From the NCBI GenBank assembly GCA_016929775.1, contig JAFGIE010000248.1:1-9177 (forward strand): 9,177 bases of DNA, in the 5' to 3' direction. This document shows, in pieces, positions 1 through 6,781 of the stretch. Position 1 is the stretch's first letter, and the number at the start of each line of letters is the position of its first letter. This stretch comes from Anaerolineae bacterium. Its GTDB lineage: Bacteria > Chloroflexota > Anaerolineae > JAFGEY01. Under the pieces are notes generated by a model that was given only the letters and a program-made list of their open reading frames with translations, made no database searches and was not told the DNA's origin. The position numbers and the translations under genes were made by a program.

Positions 1-1
1 A

Positions 2-86
<85 letters not shown>

Positions 87-88
87 CT

Positions 89-121
89 AGAGTCCTGGGC
101 CAGGTCTGGTTCAGGACTTTT
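89..121 (+). terminator. Intrinsic terminator of the tRNA-Leu gene
   Basis: AGTCCTG (91-97) pairs perfectly with CAGGACT (112-118). The stem continues inward through two G-T wobbles and CCA/TGG (100-102 with 107-109) to a 4-nt loop, giving about 12 base pairs, and a short T run ends at 121. It sits 2 nt after the tRNA, as expected for a Rho-independent terminator. The T tract is short, so the strength is uncertain. Confidence 0.72.
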
Positions 122-144
122 GCGTTCTGGGGCGTCGATGGGCA

Positions 145-180
145 GCTCGTGATCGACGGCGGGCGCCCTGGCACACGAGC
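145..180. repeat. Inverted repeat in the leader of the first glycosyltransferase gene
   Basis: GCTCGTG (145-151) and CACGAGC (174-180) are perfect inverted copies separated by 22 bp, which include the palindrome GGGCGCCC (161-168). The repeat lies between the tRNA terminator and the GTG start at 195. It could be an operator or an RNA hairpin. In DNA this GC-rich it could also be chance. No convincing -10/-35 pair is visible around it. Confidence 0.4.
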
Positions 181-190
181 AGATCGGACA

Positions 191-205
191 GTCTGTGTCA
201 CAGAC
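191..205. promoter_or_regulatory. Perfect dyad overlapping the GTG start codon
   Basis: GTCTGTG (191-197), one central T (198) and CACAGAC (199-205) form a perfect 7+1+7 dyad. The proposed GTG start codon (195-197) is inside its left arm. As RNA it can fold as a 5-bp stem with a 5-nt loop that buries the start codon. As DNA it resembles an operator. No Shine-Dalgarno sequence is visible upstream, so translation initiation here is unusual or the start call is wrong. Confidence 0.4.
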
Positions 206-2108
206 GACAGCGCGGCGCAAATGGATAAGGTCTGTGCTTGCGGTCGCGATCGTGCTTGCCGCGTATGGTCTCCAGCTGCATCGGCTGGATGCGCAGTCCT
301 TTGCCTTTGACGAGGGGTGGACCAGCTATGCGATCCATCACCCCTGGTTGCAGATGTGGCGCGTGCTCGTCCCGGACAACCATCCGCCCCTCTACTACCT
401 GATCGCGAAAGGCTTTGCCGAGCTGGCGGGATATGGCGACTTGGCCGTGCGCTATGTGTCCGTAGCCGGCGCGACATGCCTGGTCGCCCTGTGCTACGCC
501 TTGGGCCATCGCTTGTTCGGGGCTGTGGCGGGCCTCGCCTCAGCCGCATTCGCAGCCAGCGCGCCGCTGGTGGTCTACTATGCTCAGGAAGCGCGGATGT
601 ACAGCCTGCTGATGGCGCTGGTGGCGCTCTCGGCATACGCGCTCATTCGTGTTGCCGGTGATGCGCGGCGACGTGCGTGGTGGGTGGTCTATGTCGCGTC
701 CACGTGTGCGGCGCTGTATACGCACTACTTTGCCGTGTTGGTCGTCGTGCTGCACGCTGGTGCGGCTCTCGCGTGGGCGATCGCGCGCCGGCAGTGGCGC
801 TTTGTGCGCTGGTGGGTCGCGGCGCAGGCGGCTACCGCAGCGCTGTACCTCCCCTGGCTCCCGGTTGCGGTCCAGCAAGTGCGGATCGGACAGGGCACGT
901 GGTGGCGCATTCCGCTCCCAGGCTCGACCATCCTCGCGGATATGTGGCGGTTCCTCAACCTCGGGCCACGGCGCCCAGTCGACGTGCCGCTCCTGGGCTC
1001 CATGCTAGGCGGCGTGGCCCTCGCGCTGATCGTGGCGCTGATCCTGGGATGGCGCCGCGGCTGGGCGGGGTGGGCCTTTGCCATCTCGTCGCTGCTCGTT
1101 CCTGCCTTGGCGATCGCGACCGCCGGTCACGTGTGGCCGATCTACACCGATCGCTATGCGGTGGTCGCCGCGCCGGGCCTGGCGTTGACGGTGGGGCTTG
1201 GGGTGGCAGCCTGCTGGCACGCGCTGCCGGGCAGGCGCAGCTGGCTGGGGCAGGGGGCTGCCGCGTTGTTACTGCTTGCCGTCCTGGTGGGACCACTGGG
1301 CCAGGTGCGGGCGTACTACCAGGACCCGAGCTACTGGCGCCAGGATTTCCGGCGCGCAGCGCGGTACATAGAGGACACTGCGAGCAGGGGCGACGCCGTG
1401 ATCCTAGTGGGGTCGTACCAACCCATCATGCAGTACTATGGCGGAGAGGCAGCCGTCGTGCGATTCCCGGCGCAGGGAGACAGCGTACAAGATGAGGGCG
1501 AGGTCGTGCGCATGCTGAACGAGGTTGTCACGCCCGATTCCCAGGTCCGTCTGGTCATGTACAGCTGGGACACGGTCGACCCGCAAGGCCTCGTCGAGGG
1601 GGCGCTGCGCGCCCAGTGCCGCCTGCAGGGCGAGCACTGGCAGCGCGAGACGGGGCAGCGACCGATCAAGGTGCTGAACTTTGAGGGATGCGCGCGCTTC
1701 GAGGTGCTGCCGCGCGTCGCGCTTGACGCCGTGTTTGGCGAGCAAGTTGCACTAAGCGGGTACAGCCTGATCCGGTTCGTGCCAGGGCAGCAGGCACACG
1801 CGTTTCTGTGGTGGCGTACGCTGTCTCGCCCCGAGCGCAACTACAGCGCCTTCGTCCATCTGATCGATGCGCAGGGGCGGATCGTGGCCCAGTTTGACCA
1901 CCTGCCGTTAAACAACCTCTACCCGATGTTGGCGTGGCCGATCGGCACAGACCAGCGGGATGACGCGCCGCTTAACCTGCCCGCCGGCGTTTCCCTGGAA
2001 GGGGCGTGGCTCGCCGTGGGCCTATACAACCTGCGCTCGATGCAGCGCTTGGACGCGCGCGTCGATGGTCATCCTGTCGGCGACTATGTGCGGATCCCGG
2101 TGGAGTGA
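195..2108 (+). CDS. GT39-like membrane glycosyltransferase with C-terminal extracytoplasmic domain
   Basis: The 637-residue product is a polytopic membrane protein of the ArnT/PMT-like (GT-C, PMT_2) type, which transfers a sugar from a polyprenyl-phosphate donor on the outer face of the membrane. Residues 11-28 form the first membrane helix. They are followed by the family's acidic loop motif DEG (39-41), then HPPLYYL (63-69) and a YYAQEARMYSLL motif (128-139). About ten hydrophobic helices run to near residue 370, with the family-typical TDRYAVVAAP at 318-327. Residues about 375-500 look like the soluble region that follows the helices. Residues about 507-637 form a separate beta-rich tail (motifs FVHLID, WPIG, AVGLYN) that I recall from many Chloroflexota glycosyltransferases. 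The substrate cannot be read from the sequence. The GTG start at 195 has no clear Shine-Dalgarno, but an in-frame TGA at 150-152 limits extension and later starts would cut the first helix. The next gene begins 4 nt after the stop, so the pair is probably co-transcribed. Confidence 0.92.
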   Translation: MSQTTARRKWIRSVLAVAIVLAAYGLQLHRLDAQSFAFDEGWTSYAIHHPWLQMWRVLVPDNHPPLYYLIAKGFAELAGYGDLAVRYVSVAGATCLVALCYALGHRLFGAVAGLASAAFAASAPLVVYYAQEARMYSLLMALVALSAYALIRVAGDARRRAWWVVYVASTCAALYTHYFAVLVVVLHAGAALAWAIARRQWRFVRWWVAAQAATAALYLPWLPVAVQQVRIGQGTWWRIPLPGSTILADMWRFLNLGPRRPVDVPLLGSMLGGVALALIVALILGWRRGWAGWAFAISSLLVPALAIATAGHVWPIYTDRYAVVAAPGLALTVGLGVAACWHALPGRRSWLGQGAAALLLLAVLVGPLGQVRAYYQDPSYWRQDFRRAARYIEDTASRGDAVILVGSYQPIMQYYGGEAAVVRFPAQGDSVQDEGEVVRMLNEVVTPDSQVRLVMYSWDTVDPQGLVEGALRAQCRLQGEHWQRETGQRPIKVLNFEGCARFEVLPRVALDAVFGEQVALSGYSLIRFVPGQQAHAFLWWRTLSRPERNYSAFVHLIDAQGRIVAQFDHLPLNNLYPMLAWPIGTDQRDDAPLNLPAGVSLEGAWLAVGLYNLRSMQRLDARVDGHPVGDYVRIPVE

Positions 2109-2112
2109 GGGG

Positions 2113-2994
2113 ATGGGGACGATCAGGCGCGAGTGGATCGCGGCGCAGCGCGCCGCCCGCTACCGCTGTACGCCTGAGCGCCGCGTGCGGACGGTCGAGG
2201 AGGCACGGGCCTTCGTCGACGAGATCGGCTTTTGTCACTTTTGGCCGATCAAGGGCGTCGAGTCCCCCAATCTCTTCTGGGCGATCGCCGGTCGGGAACG
2301 CGAGGTGCCCAACGCGCACGACGATCCCGACATGAGCCGCTGCTGGGGATGGAAGGACGGTGCGCTGGGGCAGCGGTGGTGGTACTATGGCAAGGTGCTG
2401 CGCCGCAAGGCGACGCTGATCTCGCTCGAGCTCTTTCCTTACTTTTACGCGTGCAGCGAGAACTATGGCGATCTGGACGACTACTTGGACGAGTACCGTG
2501 CCGGCGCCATGACCGCCGAGGCGCGCCAGATCTACGAGGCACTGCTCGAGCACGGGGCGCTGGACACAGTCCGCCTTCGCCGTGAGGCGCACCTAGCTGC
2601 CGAGGGCGCCAAGGCCCGCTTTGAGCGCGCATTGGTCGAGTTGCAGGTCGGATTCAAGGTCCTGCCGATCGGCGTGGCAGAAGCGGGCGCTTGGCGCTAT
2701 GCCTTCGTGTACGAGATCGTGCCGCGGCACCTGCCCGACCTAGTGCGGCAGGCCCGCGACATCCCGCGTCGCGCGGCGCGAGCGGCGCTTGTCTCGCGCT
2801 ACATCGCTGCCGTCGTCGCCGCCGACCGCGCGATGGTGCGTCGCATGTTTCACGTGCTGGATTGGACGCCGAGCGAGTGGGCGCGCACTTTGGCAGACGT
2901 GTGCCAGGAGGGGCTGGTGCAAGAGGCGCACGTCCAGGGCGAAGGAGGGGTCCAGTTGGTGTCTGGAGAAGCGTTCCACACTGCTGCGCAATAG
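2113..2994 (+). CDS. AlkZ/YcaQ-related winged-helix-type protein (tentative)
   Basis: This encodes a soluble 293-residue protein with no signal peptide or membrane helix. The start at 2113 is chosen because GGTGGAG (2099-2105) lies 7 nt upstream, overlapping the end of the previous gene. The frame also stays open upstream, but a longer start would lie inside the glycosyltransferase gene. Visible features are an N-terminal stretch with FCHFWPIKGVESP (40-52), a Trp-rich segment (CWGWKDGALGQRWWYYG, 77-93), and LLEHGALDTVRLRREAHL (144-161), which reads like a winged-helix wing and recognition helix. ERALVELQVGFKVLPIG (171-187) and AWRYAFVYEIVPRHLP (193-208) follow. These last segments recall AlkZ-related proteins, distant relatives of the interstrand-crosslink glycosylase YcaQ. 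I do not see a clear QxQ catalytic motif, so glycosylase activity is not supported. DNA binding is an inference. The partnership with a glycosyltransferase gene has no obvious explanation. Confidence 0.8.
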   Translation: MGTIRREWIAAQRAARYRCTPERRVRTVEEARAFVDEIGFCHFWPIKGVESPNLFWAIAGREREVPNAHDDPDMSRCWGWKDGALGQRWWYYGKVLRRKATLISLELFPYFYACSENYGDLDDYLDEYRAGAMTAEARQIYEALLEHGALDTVRLRREAHLAAEGAKARFERALVELQVGFKVLPIGVAEAGAWRYAFVYEIVPRHLPDLVRQARDIPRRAARAALVSRYIAAVVAADRAMVRRMFHVLDWTPSEWARTLADVCQEGLVQEAHVQGEGGVQLVSGEAFHTAAQ

Positions 2995-3114
2995 GCACTG
3001 CCCCTGACCTCCGTCTACCGGCGGCGGCACGGGGGCGCACGCTGATGAGACACGGAGGCCCGATGAGCCATCAGTGCCTCACTGGCATCGCGCCGGTTGG
3101 ACAGACGATCGGCG
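2994..3114 (+). promoter_or_regulatory. Potentially structured leader upstream of the homocysteine methyltransferase
   Basis: GGCACTG (2994-3000) is perfectly complementary to CAGTGCC (3072-3078). It encloses CCTCCGT (3008-3014) paired with ACGGAGG (3052-3058), a stem that can continue with CT/AG past a 2-nt bulge. A competing hairpin CTGATG/CATCAG (3042-3047 with 3069-3074) cannot coexist with the outer pairing. A third stem, CGCCGGT/ATCGGCG (3091-3097 with 3108-3114, one G-T pair), stands 4 nt before the Shine-Dalgarno. Mutually exclusive folds ahead of a methionine-pathway gene suggest a riboswitch or other cis-regulator. I could not match it to a known SAM, SAH or cobalamin class. No promoter was recognised, and GC-rich DNA folds readily, so this may be fortuitous. 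Confidence 0.35.
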
Positions 3115-3118
3115 ACAG

Positions 3119-3124
3119 AGGAGG
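3119..3124 (+). promoter_or_regulatory. Strong Shine-Dalgarno that fixes the methyltransferase start
   Basis: A consensus AGGAGG lies 5 nt before ATG 3130. The frame is open further upstream to an in-frame ATG at 3097, but that start has no such site, lies inside the third leader stem, and would add residues not expected for the family. Confidence 0.88.
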
Positions 3125-3129
3125 AAGCG

Positions 3130-4023
3130 ATGGGCGATCTGAGAACACACCTTAGTTCGGGACAGCTGTTGATTGCGGACGGCGCCACCGGCACGATGCT
3201 GCAGGCGATGGGCCTGCCAGTGGGCCTGGCTCCGGAGTTGTGGAACGTCGAGCGCCCGGATGCGATCCGCGCTCACTACCGCGCGTACCTGGAAGCGGGC
3301 TCCGAGGTGATCCTGACGAATACGTTTGGGGGAAACCGGCTCAAGCTCGAGCGCAGCGGCGGGCTCGGCGATCGGGTGGTCGAGCTCAACCGCGCCGGAG
3401 TTGCCCTGGCACGGTCTGAAGCGGAGGGGCGCGCCTACGTCGCGGGGGACATAGGCCCCACGGGAGAGCTGCTGGCGCCGCTTGGCCTCCTGAGTTACGA
3501 GGAAGCCGTCGAGATCTATGCCCAGCAGGCGTTGGCCCTGGTCGAAGGGGGCGTGGATGCCCTGTCGATCGAGACCATGGCAGACCTCGACGAGACGCGC
3601 GCCGCGATCGACGGGATCCAGTCTGTAACGGGGCTCCCCGTGCTGTGCTCGATGACGTTTGCACGGGGGGGGCGGACGATGATGGGCGTGAGCCCGGCGC
3701 AGGCGGTCGAGGCGCTGTGGCCCATGGGCCTGGTGGCGATCGGCGCCAACTGCGGCGAGGGGATCGAGCCTGTGGCCCACGCTCTGGTCGAGATGCGCAA
3801 GGCTATGCCCGATGCAGTCCTGATCGCCAAGCCGAACGCCGGCATACCGCACCTGGTTGGTGAAAAGACCGTCTTTGACCTTGGCCCAGATGATATGGCA
3901 CGCGAGGTGCCGCGCCTGGCTGCGCTGGGCGCGCAGGTGATCGGCGGGTGCTGTGGGAACACGCCGGCGCACATTGCCGCGATCGCCAGCGCCGTCCGTG
4001 CGCTGCGCGAACAGGGCACCTAG
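3130..4023 (+). CDS. Homocysteine S-methyltransferase family protein (stand-alone Hcy domain)
   Basis: The 297-residue cytosolic enzyme corresponds to the zinc-dependent homocysteine-binding barrel of MetH/BHMT. It would move a methyl group onto homocysteine thiolate to make methionine. Family landmarks are all present: DGATGT (17-22), TNTFGGN (63-69), DIGPTG (107-112), IETM (147-150), GANCGEG (205-211) and GGCCGN (272-277). C208, C274 and C275 are the expected zinc ligands. The length fits one Hcy domain. There is no folate, cobalamin or activation domain as in full MetH, and none is encoded nearby. The methyl donor is therefore unknown: betaine, S-methylmethionine, or a separately encoded methyl-corrinoid protein. 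The start at 3130 is fixed by AGGAGG. A foldable leader precedes the gene, and it ends in a stop codon shared with the convergent gene. Confidence 0.95.
   Translation: MGDLRTHLSSGQLLIADGATGTMLQAMGLPVGLAPELWNVERPDAIRAHYRAYLEAGSEVILTNTFGGNRLKLERSGGLGDRVVELNRAGVALARSEAEGRAYVAGDIGPTGELLAPLGLLSYEEAVEIYAQQALALVEGGVDALSIETMADLDETRAAIDGIQSVTGLPVLCSMTFARGGRTMMGVSPAQAVEALWPMGLVAIGANCGEGIEPVAHALVEMRKAMPDAVLIAKPNAGIPHLVGEKTVFDLGPDDMAREVPRLAALGAQVIGGCCGNTPAHIAAIASAVRALREQGT
4020..4023. other. Convergent genes sharing a CTAG stop overlap
   Basis: The plus-strand methyltransferase ends with TAG at 4021-4023. The minus-strand glycosyltransferase ends with TAG read from 4022 to 4020. The two stops therefore occupy one palindromic CTAG and the genes overlap by 4 bp. 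There is no room for a terminator between them, so transcripts from the two sides must run into each other's genes. Confidence 0.95.
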
Positions 4024-5519
4024 TGGTGAGCCAGGTCGCCGCGTGAGATGCGCCGACGCGGCTCGGCGTGCTCTGGCACAGGGCGCCGCGGTTCGAGACG
4101 CGACCGATAGACAGAGGCGCCGATCAGCACGACGAGCAGACTGGTCACAGGGACACGAAAACGCTCGTAAGCGATCGGACCGGGCAGGATCAGCAGGTAG
4201 CCTATCGTCAGCGCGAGCAGGGCGAGGTGTGCGCCGCGCCGTCGCAGCGCCCACATCCCCCGGCAGGTCAAGGCTGCTCCGATCAGCTGTCCCACGAGCA
4301 TGCCCCACCATAGCACGCGCTGTGTCGCATTCAGTCTCTGCCAGCGTTCCTGGGCGATGATCTGGCTCGCTTGCTCCCACTGGCCCCGCCCGATCGCGCG
4401 GGCTAGGTGCAGCACAGCGTCATCGAGGACATCTGGGGGCCACTCGAGACCGGTGGCGCGCGCATAGAGGACCCGGTAGGTCTGAGGCTCTAGGTAGCGC
4501 AGCATGCCGCTCAGGTGACTGGCGAGCCAAGCGCCGGGATGCGCCAGGAGCGCAGCCTGTGCGGTCTCGTAGACCTGGCGGTCGTGCGCATAGACCTCGC
4601 GCGCTGTCAGGGCATCCCACGCCTTGTGCCAACCGTAGCGCTGTGCGGTCTCGGTGACGATCTCGGCAAACAGCGCATCCCATGCAGCGGACCAGGGGAT
4701 GACGTACGTGCCGCGTGCCCACCCGAGCGTCGCGGGTGCGCTGACGCGGCTCACGTTACCCTGGAAAGCAGTAGACAGGAAGGGGCGACCGAAGACGCGT
4801 GCGTTGCGTGCGTACCAAGGCGCGAGCAACAAGGCGACGGCTGCCAGGAGGAGTGTGGGCTCGACAAGCGCACGGCGCCATTGGCGCTGCCGGGCAGACC
4901 GGACGGCGATCACGGCAGCCCAAGCCAGGGGCAGGAACTGGACGTTCGGCTTGCACAGGATCGCTGTGCCGAGGAGCAGCGCCGAGGCGGACAACCAGCC
5001 GAAGGCGCGCCAAGATCCGTAGCCCTCGCGGCGCCGGTGATCCAAGTAGATGACCAGCGCGCATAGTGCGGACAGCAAGATCGCCGAGAGCAGGGTCTCG
5101 GCAACGAGCTCGGCTGTGAAGCGCACCTGCGCGGGGTTGAGGGCATAGAGCAGACCAGCGATCCGCCCAGCACGCGCGCCGGCGAGACGGGTGCCCAGCC
5201 ACGCGGTGAGCAGCGTCGTGCCGCCCTCGAGAAGGGCCTGCGCGACCGCCGCACTGCGGGGCGCCGGTCCTGCGGTGCGCCGGACAAGGAGCAGGAAGAG
5301 CGGGTAAACGGGGGTGCGGACGGAGGTGGGGAGATAGGGGGCATGTCTGTCCAGGGAGAAGCCGTTCCGCTGCTCGAGGTTGAGCGCCAGCCGATGATAG
5401 CCCCACGCATCGACACTCGCGATCGGCGCATGGGGTGGGGTCGAGAGGATGTAGAACACGCGCATGGAGACCGCAAGTGCAAACAGCGCCAACAGGCGAG
5501 CGCGATGCGGACCCACCAT
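4020..5519 (-). CDS. GT39/ArnT-like membrane glycosyltransferase
   Basis: The 499-residue polytopic membrane protein is of the GT-C class that uses polyprenyl-phosphate sugars. The first helix (about 7-25) is followed by the acidic loop motif SVDAWGYHRLA (35-45) and RTPVYPLFLLL (68-78). ELVAETLLSAILL (137-149) and LCKPNVQFLPLAW (188-200) follow. A PWYARN segment near 230 resembles the 'PW-RN-fG' pattern of the family, and further hydrophobic helices follow, including a pair near 405-460. It differs from the first glycosyltransferase in lacking the long beta-rich tail and ends in a basic Arg-rich tail (about 470-499), probably cytosolic. The start ATG (5519-5517) lies 10 nt after the stop of the kinase gene. 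Only a weak AGGA sits about 13 nt upstream, so translation may depend on coupling. An internal ATG (residue 19) would truncate the first helix. The acceptor is unknown; cell-envelope glycan or lipid is likely by family. Confidence 0.92.
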   Translation of the reverse strand: MVGPHRARLLALFALAVSMRVFYILSTPPHAPIASVDAWGYHRLALNLEQRNGFSLDRHAPYLPTSVRTPVYPLFLLLVRRTAGPAPRSAAVAQALLEGGTTLLTAWLGTRLAGARAGRIAGLLYALNPAQVRFTAELVAETLLSAILLSALCALVIYLDHRRREGYGSWRAFGWLSASALLLGTAILCKPNVQFLPLAWAAVIAVRSARQRQWRRALVEPTLLLAAVALLLAPWYARNARVFGRPFLSTAFQGNVSRVSAPATLGWARGTYVIPWSAAWDALFAEIVTETAQRYGWHKAWDALTAREVYAHDRQVYETAQAALLAHPGAWLASHLSGMLRYLEPQTYRVLYARATGLEWPPDVLDDAVLHLARAIGRGQWEQASQIIAQERWQRLNATQRVLWWGMLVGQLIGAALTCRGMWALRRRGAHLALLALTIGYLLILPGPIAYERFRVPVTSLLVVLIGASVYRSRLEPRRPVPEHAEPRRRISRGDLAHH

Positions 5520-5529
5520 AGGAGTGCGC

Positions 5530-6672
5530 TTATCCTGCGCCGATCGGCAGGTGGAAGCGGAATGTCGAGCCCTCTCCAGGCTTCGAGGTGACCTCGATCG
5601 AACCGCCGTAGGTCTGCAGGATCCGGCGCACGATCGCCAGGCCCAATCCGGTGCCCATCTGGGTCTGCGCCTTGGCAGCCTTGGAGCGATAGAACTCTTC
5701 GAAGATCAGGTCGACTTCGTCCGCCGGAATGCCCATGCCGGTATCTGAGACGGCGCCCACCAGCGACTTGCCCTGTACATGCAGAGAGACCTGTACGGCG
5801 CCTCCCTCCGGCGTGTACTTGATGGCGTTGCTGATCAAGTTGGTCCACAGCTGCTTGGCGTGGCGGGCGTTCATGTTGACGACCGGGATGGTGGGGTCGA
5901 CCGTCGAGGTGATCTCGATCCGCTTCTGGGCTGCATTGGCGGTCATCGCATCTAGCACATCACCCAGGACACCGTCCAGGGCCACCGGCTCCTGCTCGGG
6001 CTGGATATCGGGGTCTTGCAGGCGCGCCAGGTAGAGCAGATCGTTGATCAGCTCGAGCTGTGCCTCCGCGCGCCGCTCGGCACGCTCCAGGTACTTGCGC
6101 TGGTCCTCGGGTGCAATATAGCCGTCGAGAATCAGGCGCAAGTAGCTCTGGATCGCGGCGACTGGCGCGCGAAGTTCGTGTGCGACGGTGAGTGTAAAGG
6201 TAGACTTGACCCTGTCGAGGTGCTCAAGCGCCGCTTTCTGCCGCGCCAGCTCGTGCGCCTCGGCTTCCAGTTCGGCGAGGCGCTGCGCCTGCAGCGAGAG
6301 CGAACGCTTTTCCAGACCCTGGTTGACGGTGAGAAGGAGCGTCTCCGAGTCGAAGGGCTTGGCGATAAAGTCGTACGCGCCCTTCTTGATCGCCTGGACC
6401 GCGAGCTCGACGGTCGCATAGCCGGTGATCACGACACACACGATCATCGGGTCCAGAATGGAGATCCGTTCCAACATCTCGATCCCACCGATGCCGGGCA
6501 TCATCACGTCGAGGAGGATCAAGTCATAGCCGTTCTCTTCGATCCGCTGCAGCCCCTCTTCGCCGTCTGCTGCGGTGTCCACCTGGTATCCCTCGCTGCG
6601 CAAGGCGCGCTCGCAGCCAACCCGGATGCCCAGTTCATCGTCGATGACCAGGATGTGGCCTCTCGTCTCCAT
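5530..6672 (-). CDS. Response-regulator receiver/histidine kinase hybrid (REC-HisKA-HATPase)
   Basis: The 380-residue protein is cytosolic: no signal peptide or membrane helix is seen. Residues 5-120 are a CheY-like receiver with acidic pair D11-D12, phosphoacceptor D55 (LILLDVMMPG), T83 and K105 (AKPF). A charged helical, probably coiled-coil linker (about 117-160) leads to the HisKA domain with H165 in VAHELRAP. The HATPase_c domain follows, with the N box around N278/N282 (NLISNAIKYTPEG), G1 box DTGMGI (310-315), F box FEEF (324-327) and G2 box GTGLGL (340-345). All catalytic residues are intact. With REC in front of the kinase, another kinase or phosphorelay partner probably phosphorylates D55 and tunes H165 activity. 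The output regulator is not in this window. The start is supported by GGAGGG (6683-6678) 5 nt ahead and by an extended -10 promoter. The glycosyltransferase gene follows after 10 nt, presumably in one operon. Confidence 0.96.
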   Translation of the reverse strand: METRGHILVIDDELGIRVGCERALRSEGYQVDTAADGEEGLQRIEENGYDLILLDVMMPGIGGIEMLERISILDPMIVCVVITGYATVELAVQAIKKGAYDFIAKPFDSETLLLTVNQGLEKRSLSLQAQRLAELEAEAHELARQKAALEHLDRVKSTFTLTVAHELRAPVAAIQSYLRLILDGYIAPEDQRKYLERAERRAEAQLELINDLLYLARLQDPDIQPEQEPVALDGVLGDVLDAMTANAAQKRIEITSTVDPTIPVVNMNARHAKQLWTNLISNAIKYTPEGGAVQVSLHVQGKSLVGAVSDTGMGIPADEVDLIFEEFYRSKAAKAQTQMGTGLGLAIVRRILQTYGGSIEVTSKPGEGSTFRFHLPIGAG

Positions 6673-6714
6673 ACTCGCCCTCCAGTGGTCTGGGTGCTGA
6701 TCTCAGTGTCACAG

Positions 6715-6743
6715 ATTATACCATAGAAACGCAGCCAACAAGA
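6715..6743 (-). promoter_or_regulatory. Promoter of the kinase-glycosyltransferase operon
   Basis: On the minus strand a perfect TATAAT (6720-6715) is preceded by TGG (6723-6721), giving an extended -10 element. Upstream -35 candidates are weak: TTGTTG (6741-6736, 15-bp spacer) or TCTTGT (6743-6738, 17-bp spacer). An extended -10 commonly tolerates a poor -35. Transcription would start near 6708, leaving a leader of about 36 nt. Confidence 0.65.
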
Positions 6744-6757
6744 ACGGGCGCGGTCAC

Positions 6758-6781
6758 AGGAGCGCACAACCTCGCGCTCTT
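6758..6781. promoter_or_regulatory. Inverted repeat, possible operator between divergent promoters
   Basis: GAGCGC (6760-6765) and GCGCTC (6774-6779) are perfect inverted copies separated by 8 bp. One G-T and one A-T pair extend them outward. The right arm abuts or overlaps the -35 region of the plus-strand promoter at 6780-6785. Position and symmetry suit a repressor site. A run of T after the right arm also makes it hairpin-like, but there is no upstream plus-strand gene for it to terminate. Confidence 0.4.

Noticed and set aside
1960..2112. Longer N terminus for the AlkZ-like protein
   Set aside because: The upstream frame lies inside the glycosyltransferase gene. ATG 2113 has a good Shine-Dalgarno, and the added residues look like frame noise.
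3049..3076. Resemblance of GGAGGCCCGATGAGCC to part of the S-box (SAM-I) core
   Set aside because: Only a fragment matches. The GGCAACC-type downstream core and the usual helix order are missing, so I do not call a SAM-I riboswitch.
3079..4380. A 433-codon open frame on the minus strand opposite the methyltransferase gene
   Set aside because: It overlaps two convincing genes, shows no family motif, and its Arg/Ala/Pro-rich composition is typical of shadow frames in GC-rich DNA.
4910..5848. A 312-codon minus-strand frame across the kinase/glycosyltransferase junction
   Set aside because: It is the alternative frame of two well-supported genes and has a low-complexity Arg/Ser/Pro composition with no recognisable domain.
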